DNA of 64,000 nucleotides from Allacma fusca (lineage: Eukaryota > Arthropoda > Collembola > Symphypleona > Sminthuridae): the NCBI GenBank assembly GCA_947179485.1, contig OX359247.1, positions 43,430,631 to 43,494,630 on the forward strand. Reading direction: 5' to 3'. Under the pieces are notes generated by a model. The model did no database searches. It saw only the letters and a program-made list of their open reading frames with translations, and was not told the origin of the DNA. The position numbers and the translations under genes were made by a program. Numbering within the stretch: position 1 is the first letter of the stretch; each line of letters starts with the position of its first letter. Of the stretch, positions 13,741 through 27,022 are shown piece after piece.

Positions 13741-16700
13741 CATAGAATGAATACATTCCGTAACTTACATGTACTGACGTTACTACTTACTTATATACTA
13801 TAATTATATAAGTCATTTCCGACATATGTGTACATATTTCCAACATAATGACCATAGCATCAATTATGGTAAACAATATAAAATTATTTCGATATTCAAA
13901 TAATTATACATGCATATTTCGCTTAGAGCACAAAATCCACGCTTCTCATTGTCAGTTGATGTGGTAAATTTTCCAAAGGTCACACAAAATACACTAAGAA
14001 ACTAATCTGTGTTGTATTTTGCTCAGCCAGAAATTTTAAATGAATGCAAACCCGGAAGCATTTGTTTCTATTACGGATTGTAATATTTTATACAGCTACA
14101 GTTCAAGAGATTTTTACATCAATTCCCCTTCAACCTTTCTACTGTCCAACGTAATCTGTGGTCAGGAATCCTGCTCAAGCAATAAAATATTTTGTTTACA
14201 GTTGAACGCACGATAAAAAATACCTACAATTTACAGGCTGCTCAACAAATGCGAATAATTATATCTTTTTTTAATACTGTCAACTCCTCATGTAAGAAGA
14301 TCACAATAATTTGAAAGACTCATCTGCATATAATTATGCATTACTAAGATTTTCCTAGAATGCTTGTTATTTAGTTTGTGTTAATCTGTACCTTGTACAT
14401 GTGGTTATGAATGTATGTACATATATACTGTATGTCTTACTCTGTACTCACAAATAATAAATATGCTTGGAGATACTTGATCGTTTATGTACGCACGTAC
14501 GGTACACTGCTCATTGAATATGAAATAAACTACTTTGTAAAGGGATGAGCATTTTTCTCCGTCTTGTTAGCATGCCACGTGCATATTTTGTACAATTACA
14601 TGTAAATGGAATCACATTCACCCATACAAGAATTCCCAAACTAACAGGAACAGTCGTAAAGTAAGAAGTGAGGATTGTGGCGTTATTACAGTATTCAGCC
14701 CAGCTCATCACCTCTTACTTTTACAATAATTATTTGTGATGTACAATTTCTAGTGGTGCTGCCTCGAAGAGTATTTATCAAAACTAATTCATTAGGTCAA
14801 GGGCAGTGTCTGACCTCAGCATCCGATCGGACCACGTGTTGTTTACCCGACAACAAAAGGATTCTACTTTCCAAATATCCCCTCGCACTTGCTATTAGTC
14901 TTTCCATACACTTGTAATTTGACAGAATTAAAATAATTAAACAGGCTTGGAAATAATCTGTCCATTTAAAGAAGAAGACCGTCTCACTCAAGACGTCTGG
15001 CTCTCATGGGGAAACGTAAATTTATCACTGTAAAATATTTCTTCACTAGAAAAAAAATCTTGTCTATTAGGAAGCAGTTTTCAGACAGTGAGAAATGTTG
15101 ACGTGAAAAGTATACTGCGTAAAAGAGAACGCACTCACTTCCGCTATATGAATGAAAGTACAACAAATTTTCTTAAAAAATAAAAGCTAATAATATACAC
15201 ACATTTTATATCCCTACTCCTTTGACATTGAGAACTTTCGTAATGTGTAGACTTTTGTTTGACATAGTCAGTCGTCTGATGATTTGAAAGAATGTCTTCC
15301 GAGGAGCTTGGAAAAAATAGAGGGGAGAATAACTTCAAACCACTTATTGCCCTTGAACGCTTGAATTTTATTAAATATGTCTGAGCAGGAAGCTTTCACA
15401 GATTTATTACCTGTTGGATGAAAATCCCTCCTGTAATTACATCAAATTTTGGTTTATTTGGTCAATTATGGCCTCAGCCCCAGCAACCCCAAAAAATGTG
15501 GGACGCTTCAACTCCTTGCGTGTCATCCTTGTGAGTGTAATAATAATTACAAGTAATCAATAATTACTTTTTAACGTAATCCAAAAATGTGGTTACCATT
15601 ATCAATAATTAAAATTAATTATTAAACTGGGAATTATGAAAGAGCTTTGGTTTTGGGCTCCAGGCGATACAAAAGTTGACTGTGACACAGATATTGTATT
15701 TAATAAATTACAATATAATATGCAGAGACTGGAGACTCACAATCGGTCACATCTGACAGAGTCGAATTACAGTTCCGAACTGATCCTTATCCCTCGGAGT
15801 TAAAGCTCCTTCAGACTCTTCTTAAGACTCAAGCCAGGAATGAGTAGCCGTGTGTGTGCTATCGCTTCTGGTAATTGGTTAATATTTTACTGGGGATGAA
15901 TGCAATGTTGAGAAGGTCAGTGATCGTAAATTCTTGGCCTCTTCGTACACACTCTCAGAACAAGCCAGACAAGTCAGTGCATGCAATTTAAAGGAACTAT
16001 CGTGACTGTCAATATGCCAAGTACTGTACAATACAGTACATATCTATATCTACGTCCATATCTCTATTACTTGCAGTTCACAAGTGCTAATATTGTTTGT
16101 AATCTATGATACTATCAGAACCTGTACGTCTCGCAAAACATCATTAAATTATCTACACTTAAGGAACAGAGCATGTAGTGCATTGTGGATACATGTTGTT
16201 GATTTCTGCAATGTTTATTTTTTTCAAATTAAATATCTGATTCCGAGTCCTTAGTATTGATGTTGCCCTTATTGCTTCTGAAATAATGGAAGTGTTTGTT
16301 TCTACTTAATCAAAATTAGACATATGCTACAATAACTCAGTGGAAAAATCCTGATGGCTGTGCTTTAATAACATGTAGTTAAATATAGTAAATAAGAAGG
16401 AACATGTGAAAAAACATGTTTAACTATGTACATACTGCAAGTTGATGTAATAACTGAAGCCTTGATTTTCAATAATTACTTGAAGGAAACAACTTCGAAG
16501 CATCAGATATTTATACTTGTACGATTGCAATTAATACTGTCAGTATCATTTTCACGCGTATTGTGTATTTCTCACCGGACATCACATTGACTGAAGTACT
16601 TTTAGGAAATACAGGCACATAGTGTACAGTTGAGTGCATATCTGTATATATAATTGCAATTAATTATAAAATGATATAATTATATAAATGTACAGGAAAT

Positions 16701-16827
16701 TGCAAGGGTAAACTTGCACTGCGTATACCTATTTAAATAAAAATGACATGGCGTGATTTGTCTTCAACGCATTATGGTGTGTCTATTTAAAAAGAATGCA
16801 TTTTTTAGGGTCGAATAAAATTATAAA
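13741..16827. other. Intergenic, no gene recognised
   Basis: AT-rich sequence with only short unsupported frames on either strand. No repeat structure beyond TAATTA/TATGTA microsatellite-like words. Confidence 0.5.
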
Positions 16828-16835
16828 CCAGTTGG

Positions 16836-17835
16836 TAGTGCTGCGCTCGGGTCAAGTATTTATAAAGATCCGACCACGAACTTGACTTGACCCCGACTTC
16901 TCAAGTACGTATTTCAAGATTACCCGAACTTGACATTTTCAGTTCAAGTAATACTTGAATGAAACAAGTTCGGGTTTTCAAGTAATTCTCATATTACTTG
17001 ACCATGATTTTATACGCGCGTTTCGGGTCCAACTTCAACTTGACTTGACCATGACCCGAACTTGACCATGAACTTGAACTTTCAAGTACTTTCAAGTAAT
17101 CCATTGAACATCAAAATACTTAAGTTTTATTGAATTTATATTTCTAATGAAAGCGAACCTGGGTTTCTAACACACTAGGTTTCACCCAGCATTTTGCTAG
17201 CAACCGCCTCTAAAAATAATAGTTGTATTTTTGGTTCCTTTCAATGAATGTAGAACGATTGTACACTGCAGATCTACTCTGATTTCGTGTACCGGGTGGG
17301 TCTGGTGACTCAGTTGACATTTTCGGGGACACAGAACTCCTTTTAGGTTTTGTTGTCACATACTATTATAAACATGGGTGCTAACATTTTTAAATCAATT
17401 TCCACGGAGCCATATGAATGTTGAGCTTTCTTTTGTATTTGTGTACACGAACAAATTAACAAATGCCGCTTAAAGTGATGTATTAAATGCCGTTTTAAGT
17501 TTCATTTAGTACAGTGAATCGTAAGTGAATTGAAAACTCCCTCAGCCATGAAGAATTGCACAAACAAAATTACTTGAACTTGTACACGAAAAACTCAAGT
17601 TCGTGGTCAAGTACTTTTTAATATTTACTTGAACATGACCAGGTACTATGGTTCAAGTAAAATAATTATACTTGACCACGAACTTGACTTGAGGTAAGAA
17701 ATCATGGTCAAGTCGATGAAATACCTGAACACGACCCGAACCGTTCATGGTTTTAAATTTATTTACTTGACCACGACCCGAACGCGAACTTGACTTGAAA
17801 TACTCGTGTACTACTTGTACTTGTGCGCAGCTCTG
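16836..17835. mobile_element. hAT-like non-autonomous element, ACTTGA subterminal repeats
   Basis: A 1000-bp element is bounded by 8-bp direct repeats ccagttgg (16828-16835 and 17836-17843). Its imperfect inverted ends are TAGTGCTGCGC on the left and the complement of CAGAGCTGCGC on the right. The outer ~300 bp on each side are packed with CAAGT / ACTTGA words in both orientations, a layout typical of hAT subterminal transposase-binding sites. The centre (about 17110-17560) lacks these repeats and has no recognisable transposase. Eight-bp duplications and CAG-type ends indicate the hAT superfamily. No intact ORF, so it is non-autonomous or decayed. Confidence 0.8.
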
Positions 17836-17843
17836 CCAGTTGG

Positions 17844-20800
17844 TAAAAAGTTGCTTCATGTGCGTCAAAGCATTCCAACCACCATCCATAAACCGCAGAG
17901 CAAAGGTAAAAATAAGTAATTAATTTTTTTAACGTGACTTTGATTTCTTTAAAAATTCAAATATAGACGTTAAAAGAAATTCTTCCACGAGTTCTTCCTA
18001 TTTAAATAAAAAATCCTTCTCCATGAACTTGAGAATTAGAGTCGTAGTGCGGAATCTGTAAAAATAAAGAGTTGAAGTTCAAAACTCATGTATGTAATTA
18101 TGTATATGTATGTAATTAAGAACGCTTATATACTCCTAAGTCTTGAAGGAGGTTTGTGGGAGCTCCTGTATGATTTTATTCATTACACAAATGCAGTACT
18201 ACCTATTACGCGTTTTTCTTTTCAGAAATCATCATCATCAAGATAATCCTTTTCATGATTTTTTAAATTTAATTTTCTCATATTTTTCATACTCTCCAAA
18301 GTTCAAGAACCATACAACCTTAGAAAAACATGGATTGACTTGACCCTATCGCTGGCCCTTTATAGTGTATAGAAGTAATTTTGTGCATATGGCCGGCATA
18401 TCTAAAAGAAGAATAATTATGATAGCTGAGTTCAGTGAGCAAACCTTTGAGAAACTTGTTGACCAATAATTGAGAAAACATTTCCTTGCAAGTTTCAGTA
18501 TCTTCAAACACAGGGTAACTTACGATAAAACCGTTTTAAAAATAAAAATAAATACGCAACACACTCATGTTAAAACTGTTTTTCTTCCCGCTGATTTTTT
18601 TAAAACTGAAAACAACAAGTCTGATAAAATTTAAAACATTAACTATACATATGAAATTACTCAGAACAGCTTCAACTTCAGACAGAGGAAACTCACAACC
18701 CCGTCCTTATCGTATCCTAGGACAATTTTCAGTCATTTCACTATACTTCTCAGATAACAGTAATCAAATTTTTGTTAAAATAAATTACATGTTCAAAACA
18801 ATTATTATACTAGTGGACGACAAATACATAAATGCTTTCATGACATTTGAGAGTACTGTATTCTACTATTTTAATGAGTATATGAATCCTCAATTTAAAA
18901 CATCAGCCAAAATGGGTGGATTAACCTTGATGTCCTGGACATGGGCTGATGCTCAGTAATAAAGTGAAGGAGCTTCTCAAAACCAATTGAGTTAAAAAAA
19001 TATATCGATATTGAAACAAGTTTAGTGCTGTAATGACGTCAATCCTCAAAGAGAAAGCTTTTTATGTAAGGGTCTAATTTTTGAGCAAGTGTGTAATTAT
19101 TTTTAGTTTAAAAAAATGTAAACCTGATTTTATAAACACAAAACACTTTGTACTTGCTTATGACTCAGTCCAAAGATTGCCACTCATGCAAATATGTATC
19201 TTCAAATAAGTAAACCGGCAACTCGTGATGGCCGGGAAATACAGTGCATATGTTACACAGGTACGTTTGAACTTAAGTGGTTTAAAAAAGCGACTTTGTT
19301 TTGCGGATGTGAAGGCTCGTGTTAATAATGGGTATCCCCATGATTCGCAGTTAGTTAAGAAATTGAATCAGTCCATACATCTAAGAGTACAAATCGTACA
19401 TATTTAATGGGAATCCCATGTCTGACGGTACGGGCAAAGATCATTGATCAACTTCAAGCCACACAATGCGTCCCAATAGGAGCATTGGGAGCGACATTTG
19501 CGTCAGTAGTAACAGCAGGCTGAAAATATTTAAAAAATTGCATTGTACTTACAATAACGCCGACACCACAATAATTATTTTTTACAGACAGCCATCGGCA
19601 CTGCATTAATCCTCAGTGTCTTTTAGAAATTCATGACGAGCTTTCCTGCGTCACGACCAGACTTGATGCCCTGTATTTACATTTCTCTGACCCTATTACA
19701 TTAACTTTATGTTTCACCCGGTTCCGCTGCTTATTACAATGCGAGATTCAAATTTCATGCCTACTTCGAAGTATCTATTGTTATTGTAATAAAATGCAGT
19801 TCTAGAAATGTAGCATCACTCTTCGTAAATATTTTGTTTGATGTATCTATCTGTATCTATATTTCCTTTTTAGCAAATTCTGCGTCAAGGCCCTTATACA
19901 GTTATGTGTTAATTTTAAGTGATTATTAAGCAGCCCTTAATGCTAGCCCTTTAATACTCCATCCATACATATTTAATTAGCAGGGATCAATTTTGCAGGA
20001 GAAGATCTCCTATTCATGCTAATATTAAAGCCACTGCTTAATTGGGGAATTATTTACTTCAAATATTTTAATACCATGTCTATAAAATCCAAAATGTGGA
20101 CCTGCAGGTACAATACAATAACAAGTATAACTATTTACAGGAAGCGGGATGATGCTATGTTACGAGACACATTTTGCACGTATACTTACAATTTCACATG
20201 CACGTTCCAACGGAATGGTAGTCGAATCAAACACATACAGTACCACAAACTTGCTAATGTATTTATATATGTATATTTTAGCACTGCGGCGGACTAATGC
20301 TAAACCCGTTGTGGTGACCAATTACCCTTGCATTTCATCATTCCTGTTTTTCTTCAATGATTTCAAAGGTCAATGAGTGCAGTCGTGTATTCTGCTGTAT
20401 TTTATGTCCATGTATGTTTACTCTATACATATTTCGTTGCATAAAATCAAGTAATCCGGCTAATGGGAACACTGTTTTCTGGCACCATTGCTGTAAAACC
20501 ACAATATCTGAAACTTTCCTTTCATTTTCATTCAACTGACATTGGTAATAAATTCTTGGAAGTAACACCCCTACAATAAAATTATTTGGGCTTTTCCTAT
20601 AATAAATACTAAAGTTGTTATTCAATTCCGGAGATGAAACAAAACAAATAATTACGAATCACTTCTTCAGGACTGGATAGGGCTTTTAAAACCTTTTTTT
20701 TTGCAGTATAGCTTCATTTCCAAATCTTAAGTAAGTAATGTAAGCAGAGACTCTACATCATTGGTGTACTCAGGTTTATTTATTTCACAAGAGATTAGAT

Positions 20801-23800
20801 AGATAGATTAGATTTAGATAATACGCCAGCTGTGGACAGCTCACAGACTGCCATCATGGGGCACTCAAGTGCAAGTGATTGATAATTTGCACAACAGAAA
20901 AAACTACTTTTTACAATAACAATTATTTCTAAAAAAATTTAGCCATTTTCTTTGGGAATTGTAGATTTCCAGTCGAAATCTAATAAAAACCTTTATTGAC
21001 GTTCATCAGATTTTCATCTGATTGTTGGATTATTAGGCCTTCTTTGATATTTGTAAAACAATGTTAGGATAATTAGCTATTGATTTACATTAGAGTAACT
21101 ATAAGTAAGTATTTAAAACCACGTATTGTCTAGGCTTGTTTCTGTCAATCCCTTTAAAAGTAACTATTCGATTTATTTGGAATCATTTGGGTTTTATCAT
21201 TCACATTGCCCCAATACAACTTCAATCTGTTCATTTCCCCTGCAAAATTGCTTCGGCATGAAAAGTAATTATTACATAGAGTTGACTACATTTTAAAACG
21301 TAACATTTTCACAAGACATCCCATTTAAAAAGTATAAAAGCTACGAAATGGAGCTGGTACTTTTACATATTAAGCCAACGCTGTAGATACTTATTAAATG
21401 ACATATTGTGACAAAGACATAATTCTAGATATCATAAATGACAAAAAAAAACAATCCGAAAGAGCACTGCTCAAGACATCAATAAAAGAGTTTCATCCTG
21501 TCAGCCAGCTTGGGTCATGATGAAAATAATAAAGAAGAGGATGCTGCCTTTGAACGGTCTCAAAGTCACCCGCATCGACTTTGCCCTTAGGAACAAGTCC
21601 TAATCAGCTTGCATAACTTGGATGACTTCATTATTTAAAAGAAAATTATTTACAAGCAAACAACCCGAAGTCATTTTTCATGCATTGTCAAATTTAAATA
21701 AATATAAATATTTACATTTGGTAGAGACTAGAGACTGATAATGGCTATTCTTTATTTTCTGAGGATAATTTACTGACTTTTCAAAATTAGACTTACGTAT
21801 TTAATTTCTAATAACTAGATATCTATTTCCGTTGAGTCCCAGCAATGTGTTCATAAAGAGTCTAGACTGTAATAATTACATGATCAAATAACCGAACTCC
21901 TCTCAGCATCACACTTCGAACTGCTATAACACAGATGGGAGGGAAGTTCTGGATCCCATACTTTGCCCACATTGTCGTAGGATTAAAAGGAGGATTTAGG
22001 ACTGCCTTATGTATGTGAGAACAATCAAGATTAAATCACTGGTGGGAAGAGAATTTAAGCAGCTTTTCCTAAAATTGATATACAAACTCCCAGGAGTTGT
22101 GGAAAAGATAAGGAAATACTCATACTTTATTACATTTTCGTGAATATGAACAAGTACTAATTAAAGCGTAATCTTTTAATAAACTAGTAGTAAGCAGTGC
22201 TACTTTTGTCTTCCAAAAAGTCTTCCAATATACATGTGGAGGATTGTCGGTCAAGCTTGACGAGGTAAAAATTATTGCACAACACAATTTCAGAACACAC
22301 TGCTTCGTTTGGAAATTTAATTTAAAAAAATACAAAGTCCAACAATCCTTAGAATCCCTAGAATATAGCCTGTCGGCCACGTTGTCATTAGAATACAGCA
22401 TTATAACACATATTTGCAAGGGGTACGTTTGTTGGAGCTGATCCTCGTTGAACTACTGAAGGTCAATCCAGCATCATCGTATGGGAAAATTTCAAAATCT
22501 TTAATTATTACTATACTCATGATATCATTACTAACCACAGCAGTCCCGGAACTGTGTCCCAAGTCAAAAAAATCTTAACCCGTGTCTCACTTAACACTTA
22601 CTAGAGTAATAATTCGGTTCACATGAGTGGGAATGGGAATTGCCTAACTTATTTGTACAGGAAGAATTAGACGAATGTATCAGCCTCGTGCTTGGAGTTT
22701 TTAAGCATTTGGGATATTTCCATTGATTCAGTAACTTCCCGTTAGGCTTGATTCGAGATCATATGCTTTGGTCAGATTATTTACACAGAATATAAATTGG
22801 GTGTTTTAACGCCCCCTTTGAATAACATTCGGATATGTAATTACTTACATGGCTTTGATTACTTCCATTAAATATGATTAAATTGAGCTAACCATAACTA
22901 TTTGCATGTAGGGTTTTGACCTATGAAAAAATCAATATATATAATTATATAATATGAACCAAATTTGTTTTTTAAGTTTAGATACATCCATAGAAACAAT
23001 TATTCTAAAAGCACGTGTTAAAACATGTGTAGAGTTTTCTGCCTTACAGATGCAGCCCCTCAGTAATTAAATTTATACGGCTGACGGCATTACTTCACTT
23101 CGTTATTCCATGAACCCTTTGCTGCAAGTTAAAATTCGTAAATTTTATTTGAAGTCATAAAATAATTACATATCCCAGTTTTTAAACCGGGGTTCTCCTA
23201 CGGGAAAATAATGTTCAAATACATACATAGTAATATATGTAATCATATCCGTACTATAGATATACGTAGATATATATATCCGTATATCCGTATATAGTAA
23301 TCATGTATTACACAAATTCAAAATGTAATCCCTGGGAAATCCATTCTGACTTCTACCTATTTTTATAATAATTTTCTACTCGTAGTCACAAAGCCTAAAA
23401 ATCCCCAGAAGCATTGTTCAGAATAAATTTGAAAGTAACAGGGTTTAATTGTGGTAAAAAATATTTCAATCTTGATTGAGCTGAAAAACAGTTCAAATGA
23501 AGTTTTTCTTGAGAGTTCCTTTTCAAGCCAAAGGCTACTTTGGCCAGTTTGTATATGTACATACAGAGATTGTTTTGGATTACACTTTGTACTCTCTGTA
23601 TTGTGTACCAATGTATGTAAATACGGAGTGTGAAGGGTTCGCATTTGTGGAGATACAAGACAAATTCGTAGACAATTAAAGATAATTGATTTAACTTGTC
23701 TTTTTAACCAGAAACATTCTTGCCGATTAAACTTTTCCTAAAATAAATTGCGTGATTTCGGCTCTGGCATATGAAATGAAGCTGCTGCTCTAATATGGAA

Positions 23801-24266
23801 AAGCGTTCACCACTAATGACACCGTATCCTTGATGATATTTCTAAAAATCTACTCAAGTGCGTCTTGAGTGTTTGGATATCGCTTCCTAAACGTAGCTTA
23901 TGATTCAGTATAATTGACATCAGAAATTTGGGACGATTCTACAATACATATTGCTTCTGCTACGTTTCCTTTGACCCTTCTGCTTCAAATATTGAAGCCC
24001 CTGAACCACTGGGTGGTCATGCACGCTGACAATAAACTAGTTGGAGAAAAATCTCTATTACAATATACTAGAATCTCTACATCTCCCGAAAAAGTTGGAA
24101 TATCTAACTTTAAAAGTTTTGACGTAGTTTCATTTTTGGCTGGTTCCGTAGATTGGCTTCGTTTATTTGCGTATACTCGGGTCCCCGTAAAATTACTGTA
24201 GAGCATATACTAAGGAGAAGATTGCATCAAATTTAGAAAATTATGAGAAAGCTGGTCGTTTTGATG
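17844..24266. other. Intergenic, no gene recognised
   Basis: The longest open frame (18567-18959, 130 codons, plus) is rich in K, F, T and I as expected for AT-rich DNA and matches no motif I know. A short (GATA)n-like patch lies near 20790-20820. No transposon ends or spliced gene were recognised. Confidence 0.5.
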
Positions 24267-24312
24267 AAGTTCAGATTACAATAGATAGTACTATCTATTG
24301 CAATCTGAACTT
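24267..24312. repeat. 46-bp near-perfect palindrome
   Basis: Two 22-nt arms, AAGTTCAGATTACAATAGATAG and its reverse complement with a single A/G difference, are separated by TA (24289-24290). It would form a cruciform or a hairpin with almost no loop. No flanking duplication is obvious. Confidence 0.85.
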
Positions 24313-25403
24313 TTTCTTATGGGTATTCTGCTAGAATAAAGCGTATTGAAATCTCTCCAAAAGTTCCATTAGCTTCTCGTCGTTGAAAATTGACCCAAGT
24401 GTTAATGTAGTTTTTTATTTGCTAAAATGCAGCCTTTTGAAACCTTATCAACATTTTGAAACCTAACAATATAAGGTTCAGAAGGGATGTCAACAGTACC
24501 AATGAGTACCAGGAGCAAAGCTGTCCGATTCTCCGTTATAAACAGCAGGACGTACTACATCGAAGACTCCATCAAAAACATTTCCAAGTCTCTGTTATTC
24601 AGAATGAAACATTACTCGTCTAATTAACACAATGGTGAGGAAACTAAGGATTAAGTCCATCAAGCATATAAGCATGTATGAATTCGGATTCAATGGAAAG
24701 AAACTTTCATGGAATGGAGGGAGCTGCATAAAATGTAAAGGTGCCTGAGGATGGGAAGTAATTTGAAAAGGGTGAGCTTCCTTATTATGAGAATGACATT
24801 AAATGCTTTCCTCAGAAAAATCAAGGTTTAATGTATCATAGGTATAAATATACTTTCACATATTACATACATAAATTCTGAACCGGAAGTTGACAGCATT
24901 TGACTCTCTAGAGGCCACAGTTCTTTAAAAAACATCATGCATTGCACATATGAAAACTCTGAAGCCATCCAAGGGTTTAAATGCACATTTTCATGAAAGA
25001 GCCAATTAATTTCATTTCATTAACTAGTATATCATTGGTGGTGAAAACTTACATTTCCCATATAATCCAACAAGTGGTTGTATATGTAACTTTGTATAAT
25101 ATATGCATACATAATTATATGTAACCAACATATGTATATAATTATGTATAAGAAAGACGTGCATTATCTGTATGTATGCAATCGCGAAAAGCTCTCTCAT
25201 CACACATATATTCAACTTACTCTCTCAAATTTAGATACAATTACATAACTACATGTATAGAGTAAATTGTAAGGCGCTATATGTATATTATACATAAATA
25301 TAATTACAAAGATATACATTTAAAATGTTGTATAACTTTATATTCTCTCTTCTGCTGATCAACATTTACATGAAAATTTGGAAATATGTACGTTTGGCGG
25401 TTG
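24313..25403. other. Intergenic / 3' flank of CRAL-TRIO gene B
   Basis: AT-rich DNA with TATG/TACA tracts (25080-25160, 25225-25320). No canonical AATAAA was found close behind the stop at 25404 on the minus strand; an AATATA variant lies near 25343. Confidence 0.4.
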
Positions 25404-26975
25404 CTAGTCCTTCTTACAGCCCCCAAAATCAGGTCGAATTTCACTGGGATCTACATATTTCAGAATAAATGGCTTCCATTCGTCCTCATTAGAGCCAAAA
25501 ACAACCAATTCCAAATTTGATCCTCGTAGCAGTGGCCGTAAGAGCTTCAGAAATATCTCTGCCGTTTTTCCCGCTGCAGCATTATAGTTACATATTTTAA
25601 TTGTCTTTTGTCCAAAATACAAATTAAAATATTAAATACAAATTTATTTTAAGTAATGTAACAACTAATCCAATAATACAGTGAAACTGCACACAAGAAA
25701 TCGCAATAGAGATGCACATCTGAAAGTAATTGCTTACCATTAATCAAAATGATGACTCCATCTAAGAATTGGAAATTCTTAACGATCATTTTGACCACCG
25801 CCAGGTATATACTAAGAACTGCAAAGAGGAAGGGTGTGTAATTTTTATGCTTTTTGTACTTATATAAAATATCTATTAATAATGTATCATCACAGATGGG
25901 ATGGATAAGGGAATCCTACCGGATCCACTTAAAAAGTCTGAAAAATGCATTTCATTAAAATCCACAATGCTCAAATGCTTCTGGATGAGTGGCAATGAGT
26001 AAATATCCCCTTTAAATTTTTTCAATCGCACGGCTTCCACCGACAAATCAAAAGTGACTTTATGAGTTTTGGCTAAAATCTGGATCCAGTAGTGGAGGAC
26101 TCGCTCTGGACCATATTTTTGTATTGTGGAACTATGTTTAAATTTCCCAGGGTGCACTGTCACGACTGGTGGAAAGAAAAACGCTTGGGTTATTAAAACT
26201 GTAAGGCTAATTTAAGTACTTATAAGCCTCAACTAAGAGTTGACTTCAGGAAGCTACCAAATGCTACAACTATAGAAGTGCAATAATGTGAATTAAAGTG
26301 CATATAAGTACACATATTTCAGCATTTAGGTTTTTCCGTAATCAAAATTACCATGAAACCCCGTCTTAGTTTTGCCGTCCAGGAAGACTGGAAAGCATGC
26401 AGCAAGGTCAGGATCCAACTCCTCTCTTTCAGCTTCATCAATATCATTCTCTACCCACCATTTTGTAGCCTAATTTTAAAAGAAAAAAACGAGGAGCTGA
26501 GTAAGCTGTTAGCATCCAGCTCTGTTGGGCATAGTCATGAATTAGTTTGTTTGCTGTTGAGCATGATTTTGTTGACAAAATGTACCTCCCTGATGTTTCT
26601 CTCCGTTTTATCCGCTCGTAACTTTCCCACTATTTTTCAATTGATAAATTATTGATCATACAAGAATTATTTTTTACTGTGAGCACAGGTTTTTATTGTT
26701 TTATAAATTTAATAATCCTTCTTACTTTTAAGCCAGGTGAATAGATAGAAGTCCTCTTGAAAGTACGGGAACTTGGCAATTACATCTGGGATTCTCCGGC
26801 GGAGCTAGAATTAAAAAAAAAATATTGTATTTGCTGAATATTATTTTTGTGTACTCAAGAGCTAAATGCGAAAATAAAGAGAAAACTATTTTTAAAACTT
26901 AGATGTAATTTGTATGGTTACCTCCCCAAGCTTACTTTCCCGTTCGAATATAATTTGAGAAACGGAGCTAGACAT
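25404..26975 (-). CDS. CRAL-TRIO / SEC14-like lipid-binding protein B (7 exons, 263 aa)
   Basis: This is a paralog of the gene at 5.3-9.0 kb. Exons (minus): 26922-26975, 26726-26804, 26586-26629, 26352-26469, 25920-26165, 25738-25818, 25404-25573. Junctions are GT..AG and phases join cleanly (792 nt). Internal exon lengths 79, 44, 118 and 81 are identical to paralog A; exon 5 is 246 against 240. Matching segments include YLFTWLK + MGKLRADKTERNIRE (N-terminal helices), WWVENDIDEAE, YGPERVLHYWIQILAK and GVIILIN. The C-terminal part ends with LRPLLRGSNLELVVFG then DPSEIRPDFGG, the family's terminal glycine pair. Introns are much shorter than in A. The start was chosen because it sits 14 nt after a TATA/initiator; an in-frame ATG at 27113 would lie upstream of that promoter. 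Cytosolic lipid or small hydrophobic ligand carrier, ligand unknown. Confidence 0.87.
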
Positions 26976-26985
26976 GATTGCACGA

Positions 26986-27022
26986 CACTGCGCCCTCAGA
27001 ATTCTGGAATAAAGTTTATATA
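26986..27022 (-). promoter_or_regulatory. TATA + initiator promoter of CRAL-TRIO gene B
   Basis: TATATAA (27016-27022, minus) is followed 33 nt later by GCAGTG with A at 26989. It leaves a 5' UTR of only 14 nt before the ATG at 26975. Confidence 0.55.

Noticed and set aside
18567..18959. 130-codon plus open frame
   Set aside because: Low-complexity AT-driven residues, no domain, no neighbouring exons or promoter.
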